Shown: positions 1-8,084 of the stretch, piece after piece
Layout: each line of letters starts with the position of its first letter
Position numbering within the stretch: the stretch's first letter is position 1
Origin: a virus
DNA length: 31,206 bases
Strand: one strand, 5' to 3'
IMG/VR virus record: IMGVR_UViG_3300030102_001874
Location: 1-31,206 of that record
Position numbers and translations under genes: made by a program
Notes under the pieces: model-generated
The model's database searches: none
The model's input: the letters and a program-made list of their open reading frames with translations, nothing else
What the model was told of the DNA's origin: nothing

Positions 1-1496
1 AATCCGCTCGCGGCCGCGCGCTGAGCCTCTTGCTGACGAGCAAATTCGCCAAGAGCCGTCTGCTGGGCTCTGCCGAAGCCCTGAGAGCGAATCCCTGCAA
101 GGGTCTCTGCCAAGCCCCTGCCTAGCGCCTCACGGCGCTCTGCGGCTGTCAGGCGGGCTCTGGAACCAAAAGCAGACTCTCCGCCTGTCTGTATATCTCT
201 AGCTCGCTGAGCAATATCGGCCTGCTCTCCAGCCTCCAGAACATCTTCGATGGTTTGCTGAACCACTGATTGCTCAAACGGGTCATAAAACGCCTGAGTC
301 ATCGCAGGATCAAAAGCACCCGTAGCCTGACGCAAACGCGCCTCTGACTCCCCAAGTCGACCGCCAAGCCCAGCGGTGGCGCCTGCCGTCGTAAGCTCTG
401 AACCTGTCAATCCGCGATCAAGCCCGCCAATTGCACTCCGAAGTTGATTTGTGGCTACATCAAGGCCCGGCGCTAAACCAGCTAAAGCCGCCTGACGTTG
501 TGCCAACGAGCCGATCAAGTCTCGGCCGAATCGGTCGACGCCCCCAGACTCCACAGCCAAGGCGCGCTCAAGATCGGCACCAAGGTCGCCAACTGCGGCG
601 CCTTCAATACCAAGCGCGCGATCTAGCTCTGATCCAAATTGATCTCGTGCGCCAGACAGCGTGCCAGTGGCCTCGCGCACCCCTCTGCCTAGAGCCTGCT
701 CCGCCTGCTCAGCAAGCCCCTCTATAGCACCAAGATCTTCTCCAAATCTACCTGCCGCTCTGCGGCCGATATCCTGAAAGGCTGTCAGGTCACGACCAAA
801 TCGATCCGTCGCTTGCGTGGCGAGTAAATCTGCACGATCAACTCCACTCAGCAGAGACTCAAGGCCCAAGGCCCTGTTTGCCGCCGCCTCATCAGCGGCG
901 TCTTGAATTGCCGCTAAAGCATCCTCTTGCGTGCCAATTTGCGCGCCCAAGCCTTGGCGTAATGAGCCAAATGCGTCTTGGTATCCGCCCCTAAGCGCGT
1001 CTACCTGTTGCCCCAAAGCACTGCTGAGCTGAGAACCAGCGGAGCCGAAAGCGCTTTGGGCGGCTTTTAAAAAAGGCTGAATAGAGCCAATGTTTTGTTG
1101 TGCCAAATCCATCGCCGCCAATTGGCCTGCGCTGAGACCAGCTACAGGGGCTTGATAAACGATGGGCGTCCCGTCTGGGTTGAAAAAGACATTTTCAGAG
1201 GCTTGCATCGCGCCTTGGATAAAGCCCGGCTGATCTCCTAAACCAAACAACAACTGCTGAATGATCGGATCCATTGAGACATTTTGCTGGGCTACGCTTC
1301 CTACGAAAGCGCCGGGATCGAGAGTGCCTATGCCGCTTGAAGATGATGGCACAGAGACAACCGGAGTGTCCCCACCGCTTGCGTCCATGGCCGCTTGACT
1401 GTTTGCTTGCAAAATCGCTTCGAGTTCTTCTCTGGTTGGGGAGTCCACTTCGCCTGCCAGAATTTGCGCTGTTAAATCGCCCGGAAATTGACTCAT
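1..1496 (-). CDS. Putative internal virion / DNA-ejection protein, C-terminus beyond window
   Basis: An open frame begins with ATG at 1496 and runs 498 codons without a stop to the window edge, so the C-terminus is missing. The product is rich in Ala, Gly, Gln and Glu and is predicted mostly helical. Residues 231-330 carry a degenerate repeat built on RFGxDL, seen as DRFGRDL (231-237), GRFGEDL (249-255), DQFGSEL (285-291), GDLGADL (303-309) and DRFGRDL (321-327). Residues 403-445 (FYDPFEQSVV, later SAFGSR) resemble a motif I recall from ejection proteins of marine podoviruses. It lies one base after the stop of the 653-aa protein, last in the tail/ejection group. Role is inferred from composition and position. 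An internal core protein or a fibre-like structural protein are alternatives. Confidence 0.7.
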   Translation of the reverse strand, partial: MSQFPGDLTAQILAGEVDSPTREELEAILQANSQAAMDASGGDTPVVSVPSSSSGIGTLDPGAFVGSVAQQNVSMDPIIQQLLFGLGDQPGFIQGAMQASENVFFNPDGTPIVYQAPVAGLSAGQLAAMDLAQQNIGSIQPFLKAAQSAFGSAGSQLSSALGQQVDALRGGYQDAFGSLRQGLGAQIGTQEDALAAIQDAADEAAANRALGLESLLSGVDRADLLATQATDRFGRDLTAFQDIGRRAAGRFGEDLGAIEGLAEQAEQALGRGVREATGTLSGARDQFGSELDRALGIEGAAVGDLGADLERALAVESGGVDRFGRDLIGSLAQRQAALAGLAPGLDVATNQLRSAIGGLDRGLTGSELTTAGATAGLGGRLGESEARLRQATGAFDPAMTQAFYDPFEQSVVQQTIEDVLEAGEQADIAQRARDIQTGGESAFGSRARLTAAERREALGRGLAETLAGIRSQGFGRAQQTALGEFARQQEAQRAAASG

Positions 1497-1497
1497 G

Positions 1498-3459
1498 TCA
1501 AGCCCCCTTCGCCTGCGGCGGTCTGGCGAACTCGGAGAACAAATCCATCATTTTGTACATCATGTCGATGCCTTTTTCTTTGTCCTCACCCGCCATTGGC
1601 GTCAGGGTGACTATGCCGTCTTTATTTTTCATGTCGAAAGCGCCAGCTCCGCGCACTGCGCGGCCAGTCATCACAAACTCGCCATCTGACAGCATTGCAG
1701 GAATATCGTCACTGATCTCCGTGCCTTCACCGTTGATGTCACCAGTCATTCGGATGAAAAGCTCGCCATCCATGTCGCCACCTTCAGACCTATAAACCGC
1801 GCCGCCCTGATTAAACATGGGCACTGGTTGTGGTTGCGGCAACATCCCCGTGGGAGGCGTGTAATTTGGAAGCGGCATGGCTTCGTTAATGTCATTCGGG
1901 TTTGGCGCCAATAATATCTGACGCGGCGTAAATTGTTGGCCTGCGGGGATGGGTTGACCGCCGCTTAGCTTTGGGAAGTTATTAGGTAATAAGCCAAACT
2001 CAACAGGATTCGGTGCAGGCTGTCCCATCCTTCTCGCAATCTCTGCCTCAATGTTGTATCGGCCAGCCGCATTCATCTGTGTCAGAGGAGTAAGGGGAAC
2101 GCCTTTACGGTCCTTAGCTTCGTCGTAAGCCAGCTTGCCAAACAATCCAGCCAAGCCAGCGGTCCCAAGCAAGCCGCCGATTCCCATGCCGCCTTGACCG
2201 CCAAGGCCAAGCATAGATGCTAGTCCGCCACTGCCCTGCGGGCCTCCGCCTAAACCAAGGATGCCGCCAAGATTTTGCAAAACATTTTTGTTATCATCAC
2301 CGGCAAAAATAAACTCACCGATAGAGCCAAGAACACCTTTTCCGATATAAGGATTTTGAGCCAAAATTTGTTCTGGAGTTAGACCAGCTTCGCCGCCCTT
2401 TCTAATAATCTCTTGGATCTCTGGATTGTTTTGAGCCGCCTCAAATAATACTTCAGCCGCACTTTTGCCGCCGCCTCCAATACCAAAGGTTTGACCGAGG
2501 TTGCCTAGCAAACCTCTGCCATCCGCGCCCGGCATTGCATATTCATAGATACTGGAGCCTGTATTTTGCAAATTCCCTAAGAGGCCCACGTTGTCAGCGC
2601 CCGGCATAACATATTCATAAATGCTCCCCAAAATGTTGGAGCCGCTACCTGTTGGGCTAGTCAAACTTGAGATCCCTCCTGAGCCGGGGAAGCTAAAACT
2701 TCCGCCACCGAAGCCGGGTATTTTGAAGCCGCCGCCTCCGCCGGGCATGGGTGCGCCCAAAGCCGCTATTCCTGCCAGAGGATTGCCGCTTTTAAATGCG
2801 TCATAAGTATTGTACGCCTTCGAGACCATGGCCGCGTAAGGTTGCCATGGGCCCGGTATAAACTGAGCCACGTTGGCGACAGGTTTAATTACTTTTTTGG
2901 CTACTTTTTTGACCGATTTCCACGTTTTTTTGAACCAGCCAAATTCTTCCAATCCAGTAATCGGGTTGAGAGATGCGATCCCAGACCCCACGACATACTG
3001 CTCTGGGTCCAAATCAAGCTCTTCGAATCTTTCTCCGACTATGCGCTCAAAATCGGCATCTGCCATCATTTGTGGTGGCAAGACGACTTCGCCGGGCGCT
3101 AAGTGTGCCAATGTGGTGTCAGGTCCACGTCCAGCTTGAGAGAGTTGGACAGCCATGTCGGCCATTGGTGCTTGTGTCCCAACCTCTGCCGCTTGCGCAA
3201 GACCTGTTGCAACTTCGGCATCCAGCGGGTCTTCTGCCGTAGCGGCTGTATTCATTAGCTGGGCTATGGTTTCTCGTAGCCCCGCATTCGGGTCCACCGG
3301 CATTTCTGCGGACATTACAATGTCAGACTGAACTTGAGGATCCTGCAAATCAAGTGGGTTGGTGTCTACCTCTCCACCCTCCGCCATCATCATCGGTGCT
3401 TGTGGTTCCAACGGCATCCCAGCCATGGCAGAAATTCTTTGCTGAAGAAATTGGTTCAT
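1498..3459 (-). CDS. Gly-rich virion protein, putative ejection protein (653 aa)
   Basis: The start codon overlaps the stop of the upstream 105-aa gene as ATGA. Residues 118-128 hold LAPGEVVLPPQ and residues 591-600 hold SDGEFVMTGR, two motifs I associate with large structural proteins of marine phages. A Trp/Lys-rich stretch (175-193) is followed by a Gly-rich region (236-440) ending in a hydrophobic segment (424-444) that could enter a membrane. Three internal repeats occur at 279-300, 303-324 and 379-400, the first two both reading SIYEYxMPGAD then GLLGNL. The short motif AEGGEV (26-31) recurs as NQGGAV (550-555). The position after the tail hub and the membrane-like segment suggest a protein ejected with DNA; this is inference. 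Confidence 0.75.
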   Translation of the reverse strand: MNQFLQQRISAMAGMPLEPQAPMMMAEGGEVDTNPLDLQDPQVQSDIVMSAEMPVDPNAGLRETIAQLMNTAATAEDPLDAEVATGLAQAAEVGTQAPMADMAVQLSQAGRGPDTTLAHLAPGEVVLPPQMMADADFERIVGERFEELDLDPEQYVVGSGIASLNPITGLEEFGWFKKTWKSVKKVAKKVIKPVANVAQFIPGPWQPYAAMVSKAYNTYDAFKSGNPLAGIAALGAPMPGGGGGFKIPGFGGGSFSFPGSGGISSLTSPTGSGSNILGSIYEYVMPGADNVGLLGNLQNTGSSIYEYAMPGADGRGLLGNLGQTFGIGGGGKSAAEVLFEAAQNNPEIQEIIRKGGEAGLTPEQILAQNPYIGKGVLGSIGEFIFAGDDNKNVLQNLGGILGLGGGPQGSGGLASMLGLGGQGGMGIGGLLGTAGLAGLFGKLAYDEAKDRKGVPLTPLTQMNAAGRYNIEAEIARRMGQPAPNPVEFGLLPNNFPKLSGGQPIPAGQQFTPRQILLAPNPNDINEAMPLPNYTPPTGMLPQPQPVPMFNQGGAVYRSEGGDMDGELFIRMTGDINGEGTEISDDIPAMLSDGEFVMTGRAVRGAGAFDMKNKDGIVTLTPMAGEDKEKGIDMMYKMMDLFSEFARPPQAKGA

Positions 3460-3773
3460 GGCGTACTCACCGTTACGGTCCCTATACTGGCCGTCATTCC
3501 GAGCCCTGTCGCGTAAGACTGATGCTCGTACAAATTACGCAACACCGTGCCGTCAAAGGCTTGGTGTATCTCAAGCGTAGTATTGTAGATAATGGCTCCC
3601 GTGGCAAATTGCAGTTGGGAGATCTCTGTCGCGTTAAAGTGCGGCGAAATGCTAAAATCCACGCCGCCAAGGTTCAGCTCTAAAATCCTGATTAAGCGAT
3701 TAAACGTGTCTGCATCGACTTTATCATTAACCCGTGCGCTCAACGGTAGCCGAGTCGGTAGTAAGGCGCTCAT
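3456..3773 (-). CDS. Conserved small phage protein, tail/ejection region (105 aa)
   Basis: A 105-residue protein whose ATG overlaps by one base the stop of the 631-aa tail hub gene (TGATG) and whose TGA overlaps the next start (ATGA), so it sits in a coupled trio. It starts with MSALLPTRLPLSARVNDKVD, followed by a helical stretch (DTFNRLIRILELNL) and then a beta-rich half full of Thr, Ile and Gln. No signal peptide or membrane segment is visible. I do not recognise a named family. The fixed position between the tail hub and the putative ejection proteins suggests a minor virion component or an assembly factor, but nothing in the residues proves it. Confidence 0.7.
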   Translation of the reverse strand: MSALLPTRLPLSARVNDKVDADTFNRLIRILELNLGGVDFSISPHFNATEISQLQFATGAIIYNTTLEIHQAFDGTVLRNLYEHQSYATGLGMTASIGTVTVSTP

Positions 3774-5668
3774 TAACGCCTACCGCTTTGTTGCACATCG
3801 ACACGGGTAGAACCTAATCTCCATTTGTATCCAAGAGCGTCAGCGCCTGTCAGATCATCATCGCTCTCAAATCTCAAGACGATCTGCCTTGCCCTGCTCC
3901 TCAAATTTTTGAATTGAGTGGACCTTTCAATCTGTGATGTGCTTTCTGTAACAAGGGTATCGCCGGGGAAATCTCTCCTTTTCAGCACGAAATTTACCGC
4001 TGGATTATTGGACACTGACTGCGCCGTAATAAAATTAAAGTCTGGGATGATTTTTTTGACGAAGCTAAAGTTCTCTCCAGATGCCACATCAATATCTGCA
4101 CTTTCGACAAATACATTGGACATCGCGGAAGTCAAATTGTCATAACCAGATTCATGCTGGAAAACAAACTGCTGGGATGAGTCCGTTGCTGTCGCCAAGG
4201 GGGCGTCTTCGATCCCCGCGTCGAGCCACGCATATCGGACCAAACTGCCAATAGACCAGTGATTTTCTTCGTAGTTGTAGATGACGTAACGGCTTACCTC
4301 TTTCGTGTCGTCCTCTATGCTTGGATAGAAGAACCACATTTCTCCATATTCGGAGTTGAGACCCATGTGACATTTGAAGGCTTGGGTAAGGTCTAAATCG
4401 CTGAAAACGTACTCTTGCACCGAGCATGGCAGTTTTTGCACTGAGCCGTTGTAAACATAAAATCCTGTTTTTGATGCAAAAAATACACCGCCGGGCGCAG
4501 TGACGGCGGCTTTTGGGCTTACCAAGCCCGCCCCTTCATTGACCAAGTTCATGGAAAAGGTCAAGGGAGGGCCAATGAAAGCCATCGAATACAAGCTGGT
4601 ATCAGTCCAAATAAGGATTTCTTGACGGCTTTTTACAGCCCCTACGATAAAAGATCCGCTCGAAATCCGTAGCGATCCTGCGGAGTTAGTCGACAACGGC
4701 TCAAAATCCAACTCGTTCTCTGAGTCGGAAAAAGCCACCAGCATCGGATCTATCACCCCAGTTCTTGAGGAGCCGCTTATCGGATCGGCACCCAAAACAA
4801 TAAGGTGCCTGTCGATTTCAGAGGTAATAACTTGCAGTCCGGTCGTCGGCACTAAATTTGCGCCAGTGACAGTCGATAGATTAGCCGCTCTTGTGCCTAG
4901 CCCTGTGCTGTCGACCCAACGGAAAATGCCGCCACCCCTTGGATTAATAATTAAATTTTCGCCGAAGTTGTCGTGCGTCCAAATTCTGAGCTGGTTAACG
5001 TCAGATGTTGGTGAAGTAGAGCCCCACCCGCCATCACCCCATGTCCCGACTGACCAGCCCGTCGAGGCAAGATAAACGTCAAGGCCAACATTTATTTGAT
5101 ATGCGCCAACGACAGAGGATCCGCCGTTTCCGGTGTCAGAGGAGTTAGCTGTGACTGCTGAGCCAGCGGTGTCTTTGGCAGTGATTTCGTAGGTGTTAGA
5201 GCCGGTGACAAGGCTTATTTGATACTCTTGATTTAGAACTTCCGCAGTAATGTTGCCGCCTAAAGTAGCGGCGCCGGTAAAGGTCACGAAATCATTGTTG
5301 ACTGCACCGTGTCCGGTGTCGGTTACAGTAATAGTTGAGGAGCCGTTTGAAGCGGCAAAGGTCACATCTCCCGCGCCCGTTGTAGAGCGGATCGGCGTTA
5401 CATCGTTGTAGGCGTCGCCTTCTTCAATGTAATACTTGAATGTCGTGCCGAGTCCCAGATACCGAGTGCCGCCCAGCTCAATCCAGCTATGCAAAGCGCG
5501 GCAAATGCCAAGAAAGGCATCACTGCCCAACTTAACCCAGCCACCAATTTTTTCGACTCTGCCTTTGCGGAATCTAATAAGGTTGCCATCAACCCAGCCT
5601 CCCTTCGCCGAGTAATCTGTAGCCTCTTTGTCAATCCCCGGCTTGAAATCTAGCGTTTGGAGTGGCAT
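3773..5668 (-). CDS. P22 gp10-like tail hub / DNA stabilization protein (631 aa)
   Basis: Likely the tail hub that closes the portal channel after packaging and anchors the tail, as P22 gp10 does. The N-terminus (MPLQTLDFKPGIDKEATDYS, then GGWVDGNLIRFRKGRVEKIGGW) and the C-terminus (KWRLGSTRVDVQQSGRR) match the pattern I recall for gp10-type proteins: an N-terminal segment that binds the connector and a closing beta strand ending in GRR. The middle is beta-rich with repeated Trp/Gly motifs, consistent with a propeller. Residues around 95-185 form a Thr/Ser/Gly-rich domain that may be an inserted Ig-like fold. It follows neck block A by six bases and has no obvious Shine-Dalgarno sequence, so it may rely on coupling. 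Family call from motifs and context; no search was run. Confidence 0.8.
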   Translation of the reverse strand: MPLQTLDFKPGIDKEATDYSAKGGWVDGNLIRFRKGRVEKIGGWVKLGSDAFLGICRALHSWIELGGTRYLGLGTTFKYYIEEGDAYNDVTPIRSTTGAGDVTFAASNGSSTITVTDTGHGAVNNDFVTFTGAATLGGNITAEVLNQEYQISLVTGSNTYEITAKDTAGSAVTANSSDTGNGGSSVVGAYQINVGLDVYLASTGWSVGTWGDGGWGSTSPTSDVNQLRIWTHDNFGENLIINPRGGGIFRWVDSTGLGTRAANLSTVTGANLVPTTGLQVITSEIDRHLIVLGADPISGSSRTGVIDPMLVAFSDSENELDFEPLSTNSAGSLRISSGSFIVGAVKSRQEILIWTDTSLYSMAFIGPPLTFSMNLVNEGAGLVSPKAAVTAPGGVFFASKTGFYVYNGSVQKLPCSVQEYVFSDLDLTQAFKCHMGLNSEYGEMWFFYPSIEDDTKEVSRYVIYNYEENHWSIGSLVRYAWLDAGIEDAPLATATDSSQQFVFQHESGYDNLTSAMSNVFVESADIDVASGENFSFVKKIIPDFNFITAQSVSNNPAVNFVLKRRDFPGDTLVTESTSQIERSTQFKNLRSRARQIVLRFESDDDLTGADALGYKWRLGSTRVDVQQSGRR

Positions 5669-5674
5669 TTGGCA

Positions 5675-6103
5675 TTACGCCAGCCTGATGATCGCGCCCG
5701 TCGCTGTAGGAGACGGAAACACAACAGTGAAATTTCCTGCCGTCGATGTTTTATCGCCACCAAAATCCAAGGCACATACGGCTTTGTTCGACGCAGAAGA
5801 GTTGTAAATCAAAGCCCCTCTCGCCGTCACGGTTGCGGTCCCAAATGTAAGGTCTGCAAAATCACAAATAGCTGTTGTTCCAGAGGTGGTGGGCGTTACG
5901 CTTGTAAGATTGCTACCGCCTGAAGTGTAATTTGTTCCAGAGGACTGGCCGGTGGTAGTAAACGCTGTGGTGCTTGCGCCCAAAGTTGCCGAGCTTGTGT
6001 ACAAAGCCAACTTGAAAGTGTTTCCAGAACTAGCCGTGAAGTTATGAGTGCCCACAAGACACTCTTGCTTGAAGCTGGTGCAAATCGCAGAGGTAATGGC
6101 CAT
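5675..6103 (-). CDS. Small beta-rich virion protein, copy A (142 aa)
   Basis: A Thr/Ser/Gly-rich protein with alternating hydrophobic residues, predicted almost all beta. It shares long runs with the protein at 29319-29762: CTSFKQE, HNFT, TFKLA, VTPTTSGTTA, DFADLTFG, TARGALIYN and a C-terminus of the type AIIR(L/I)A. I recall this as a common small protein of marine phages annotated only as hypothetical or structural. One base separates its ATG from the TGA of the 96-aa gene. Lying between the adaptor genes and the tail hub, it is probably part of the neck or tail. Unlike copy B it contains extra Cys residues (for example at positions 15, 80 and near 110). Confidence 0.8.
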   Translation of the reverse strand: MAITSAICTSFKQECLVGTHNFTASSGNTFKLALYTSSATLGASTTAFTTTGQSSGTNYTSGGSNLTSVTPTTSGTTAICDFADLTFGTATVTARGALIYNSSASNKAVCALDFGGDKTSTAGNFTVVFPSPTATGAIIRLA

Positions 6104-6104
6104 G

Positions 6105-6395
6105 TCAAAGCTCCTTTAAAATATCTGCAAACTGTGTGTGGCCCTGACCTCGCAACGTCTGAGCAATCGTAGTCCGATCTGAAAAAATTGCGCTTTTCAT
6201 TCCTCGAAGAATAACACTATACACCTCATTCTTAAAAGCCTCTGCCTGCTGTCGAATGTGAGGTGGCGCATCCTCAGAAATCTGCAAAATTTTGTTGGTT
6301 GTAATCTCTGCCCAGAACTCTGGATCATGCCCGCCATGGTCTGAGGTGGCGACCATCACTTGTCCGAGAGTCGCCCCTATATTTTCACCCATCAT
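6105..6395 (-). CDS. Small helical conserved phage protein, copy A (96 aa)
   Basis: A 96-residue, mainly helical protein of unknown function. Its C-terminal half (QAEAFKNEVYSVI, SDRTTIAQTL, GQGHTQFADILKEL) aligns with the protein at 29764-30054, which has SDRTTVGNAL and a similar GHKDLAELIRRL ending. The conserved core is DxAPPxIRxQAxAxK followed by SDRTT. The N-terminal ~35 residues differ between the copies. Its ATG overlaps the stop of the 240-aa gene (ATGA), and it ends one base before the next start. A role as chaperone or minor neck component is possible but not shown by the sequence. Confidence 0.75.
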   Translation of the reverse strand: MMGENIGATLGQVMVATSDHGGHDPEFWAEITTNKILQISEDAPPHIRQQAEAFKNEVYSVILRGMKSAIFSDRTTIAQTLRGQGHTQFADILKEL

Positions 6396-7114
6396 CCCTT
6401 ATATGGCTCCGGTGCAGAAGGCATCTCGATGCGCTGGAAATCATACTTTTCTTGCGCTTCAGCAAATCGGGATTGATGACAGACGATCCACTGACCAGAC
6501 TGGTCCGTCAATGCCATCAGGGGATCTTCAAGACGGTGATATCCATAAAGACGCTCATGGGGGTCAACATTGCTGTCAAGTAGAGCAGATCGAGGACTTG
6601 CTCCAATACTAACGCCCTCACTGATGCAACGAGATATCCAGAACTCCACGCACCCTCGGCCCGCCTCTGCGAAGTGCAAGTTGTGCTTATAACTAAAATC
6701 CATGCCAAATAGGTCCATGTGGCCCACTCTGTTATAAAGACCAAATGCTATGGCATAAGCCACAGTGTTGTTCAAATATGCACATTTTTGGTCTTCAATG
6801 ACGTCGACAATAGGATATTCCACAATCGCGGGCACCCTATCATCAAGCTCGCACGAGTAAATCGGCTTATCAAACGTAGGCAACAGTTTACGCATGACGT
6901 CGGTTTGATTACCGGCATCATCAGTATCTAAATACCGAGATGCGGGGTCCATCATAAAAACGCGGTCACAATCAAAAACAGCTAAAGATGAGTTAATACA
7001 CCATACCTCGTCCCATTCTTTGCTATTTTCGACCGATATGACGTAATCGATTTGAGAGGCACCTAGCCCCAGAAGGGCAATTTTTTTGCCCTCCAGCTCC
7101 CTGATTTTTGACAT
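6392..7114 (-). CDS. Rossmann-like protein of unknown function, only in neck block A (240 aa)
   Basis: The N-terminus reads a short charged lead, then KKIALLGLGASQIDYV, a beta strand followed by a GxGxS turn as in nucleotide-binding Rossmann folds. Further features are DEVWCINSS, DRVFMMDP (near residue 50), YLNNTVAYAIAFGL, LFGMDFSYKHN and AGRGCVEFWISRC. This layout recalls the DUF115/MptE-like and sialyltransferase-like groups, in which a Rossmann core binds a nucleotide or nucleotide-sugar, but I cannot assign a reaction. It starts two bases after the adaptor stop and overlaps the next gene by four, so it is cotranscribed with structural genes. The equivalent position in copy B has no such gene: there the adaptor runs directly into the 96-aa gene. 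It may be a cargo gene or an enzyme acting on host glycans or nucleotides. Confidence 0.7.
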   Translation of the reverse strand: MSKIRELEGKKIALLGLGASQIDYVISVENSKEWDEVWCINSSLAVFDCDRVFMMDPASRYLDTDDAGNQTDVMRKLLPTFDKPIYSCELDDRVPAIVEYPIVDVIEDQKCAYLNNTVAYAIAFGLYNRVGHMDLFGMDFSYKHNLHFAEAGRGCVEFWISRCISEGVSIGASPRSALLDSNVDPHERLYGYHRLEDPLMALTDQSGQWIVCHQSRFAEAQEKYDFQRIEMPSAPEPYKG

Positions 7115-7116
7115 TT

Positions 7117-7764
7117 TTAAGTTACACCTATCCTCAATAAATCATAACGATATTCATCACGAGTCCCACGTCCCTCGCTGACGTTTTTCATTCTCGCGAG
7201 CCCTTCCTTGAACCGAGCCTCAAAGGTCTGCACAACCTCTGGCGGCTCCTTCAAAAACACTGCCGCCTCCACCAAAGCCCCATACAACAAGGGATCCGGG
7301 TGGTCGGTAGACAGCAAAGTGGTGCCCGAGTCGCCTTCTTGGGTCAAAGTGCCGGGCTTATGTAAGTAGTGGAGTTCGACCGTGTAGTTTGAGTTAGGCA
7401 CAGGTGAAAGCTCGAAGGCCGTGTCGTCAAACAAAGAATAATATTTTGGTCTTCCCTCGGTAGTGGCGTTCGGAGAGTATTGCTTAATGAAGCTGGGGTG
7501 CTTGAATTCCAAATAGTGATATACGTTGCTATCAATCACGGCCAGCGAAAATGGAGCATAAAAGTCTGAGGGCGTCGCCAAAAATCTCTTACTGGCTGTC
7601 ATAGTTCCGGTCACGTTTTGACGCTGTTCCGGTAACTCCACGTTTTTGAAAATACGATCCTCGCTCTCGCGAATGAATCTATCTAAATTAGCGTTAAAGG
7701 TGGTCTCGTTGACCTGCAAATAATCTTGGATTGTGGTTTTCAGGCTGGCAAGCGTAAAGCTCAT
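7117..7764 (-). CDS. Head-tail adaptor, copy A (215 aa)
   Basis: A phage head-to-tail adaptor of the kind found in phage SU10, forming a ring below the portal. Diagnostic N-terminal pattern: MSFTLASLKTTIQDYL, ETTFNANLDRFIRESEDRI, then FKNVELPEQRQNVTGT. The middle is beta-rich (APFSL, YYSLFD, ELHYLHKP) and the C-terminus is helical (LLYGALVEAAVFLK onward). It has the same length as its homologue at 30051-30698 and shares FIRxxExRIxKNVxL, APFSL, ELHY and LLYGxLxEA. The start codon overlaps the upstream stop as ATGA. The family name is from recall of the N-terminal motif; the structural role is well supported by context. Confidence 0.8.
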   Translation of the reverse strand: MSFTLASLKTTIQDYLQVNETTFNANLDRFIRESEDRIFKNVELPEQRQNVTGTMTASKRFLATPSDFYAPFSLAVIDSNVYHYLEFKHPSFIKQYSPNATTEGRPKYYSLFDDTAFELSPVPNSNYTVELHYLHKPGTLTQEGDSGTTLLSTDHPDPLLYGALVEAAVFLKEPPEVVQTFEARFKEGLARMKNVSEGRGTRDEYRYDLLRIGVT

Positions 7765-8084
7765 GTGATTGTCACCTCCACAGTTCCAACTGCGCTAGTA
7801 ATTTGGAAAGTGCTTAATTCCGCACCGAGTATACCATTACCTACATTTGTATACACCATGAAGAAGTTTCCGTCTCGTCCATCGCTAGAGGGGTCGACCC
7901 GTGCGTCTCTCACAGCCTCTGGATCATAGGTGGAGGGCTTTCTTTCCAGTTGTGGATGCTTTGGTGACCATTGATCTGGACCCACCAATAGGCCGTTCCA
8001 CGTCTTTTTCATGTCTCTCAGCTTGTACCGAAATCCAGTGATATCACAGATTCCATACGCATTTTTGCCGCCACTGAAGGACAT
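7761..8084 (-). CDS. Small conserved neck-region protein, copy A (107 aa)
   Basis: The N-terminal half carries the family signature: GKNAYGICDITGFRYKL, then W-GLLVGPDQW and PQL. The homologue at 30695-31054 has GKHAYGISDRSGFRYKL and MLVGPDEF. After residue ~50 the two differ, but both end in a short beta-like tail (VGTVEVTIT here). In related phages this small gene sits between the gp4-like connector and the adaptor, so it is likely a neck component or an assembly helper. ATG overlaps the upstream TAA by one base (TAATG) and the stop overlaps the next start by four. Function unknown. Confidence 0.8.
   Translation of the reverse strand: MSFSGGKNAYGICDITGFRYKLRDMKKTWNGLLVGPDQWSPKHPQLERKPSTYDPEAVRDARVDPSSDGRDGNFFMVYTNVGNGILGAELSTFQITSAVGTVEVTIT

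Noticed and set aside
1274-1795. Plus-strand open frame of 173 codons at the left side
   Set aside because: It runs opposite the junction of two coherent minus-strand genes that meet with a one-base gap. Its product has no recognisable features.
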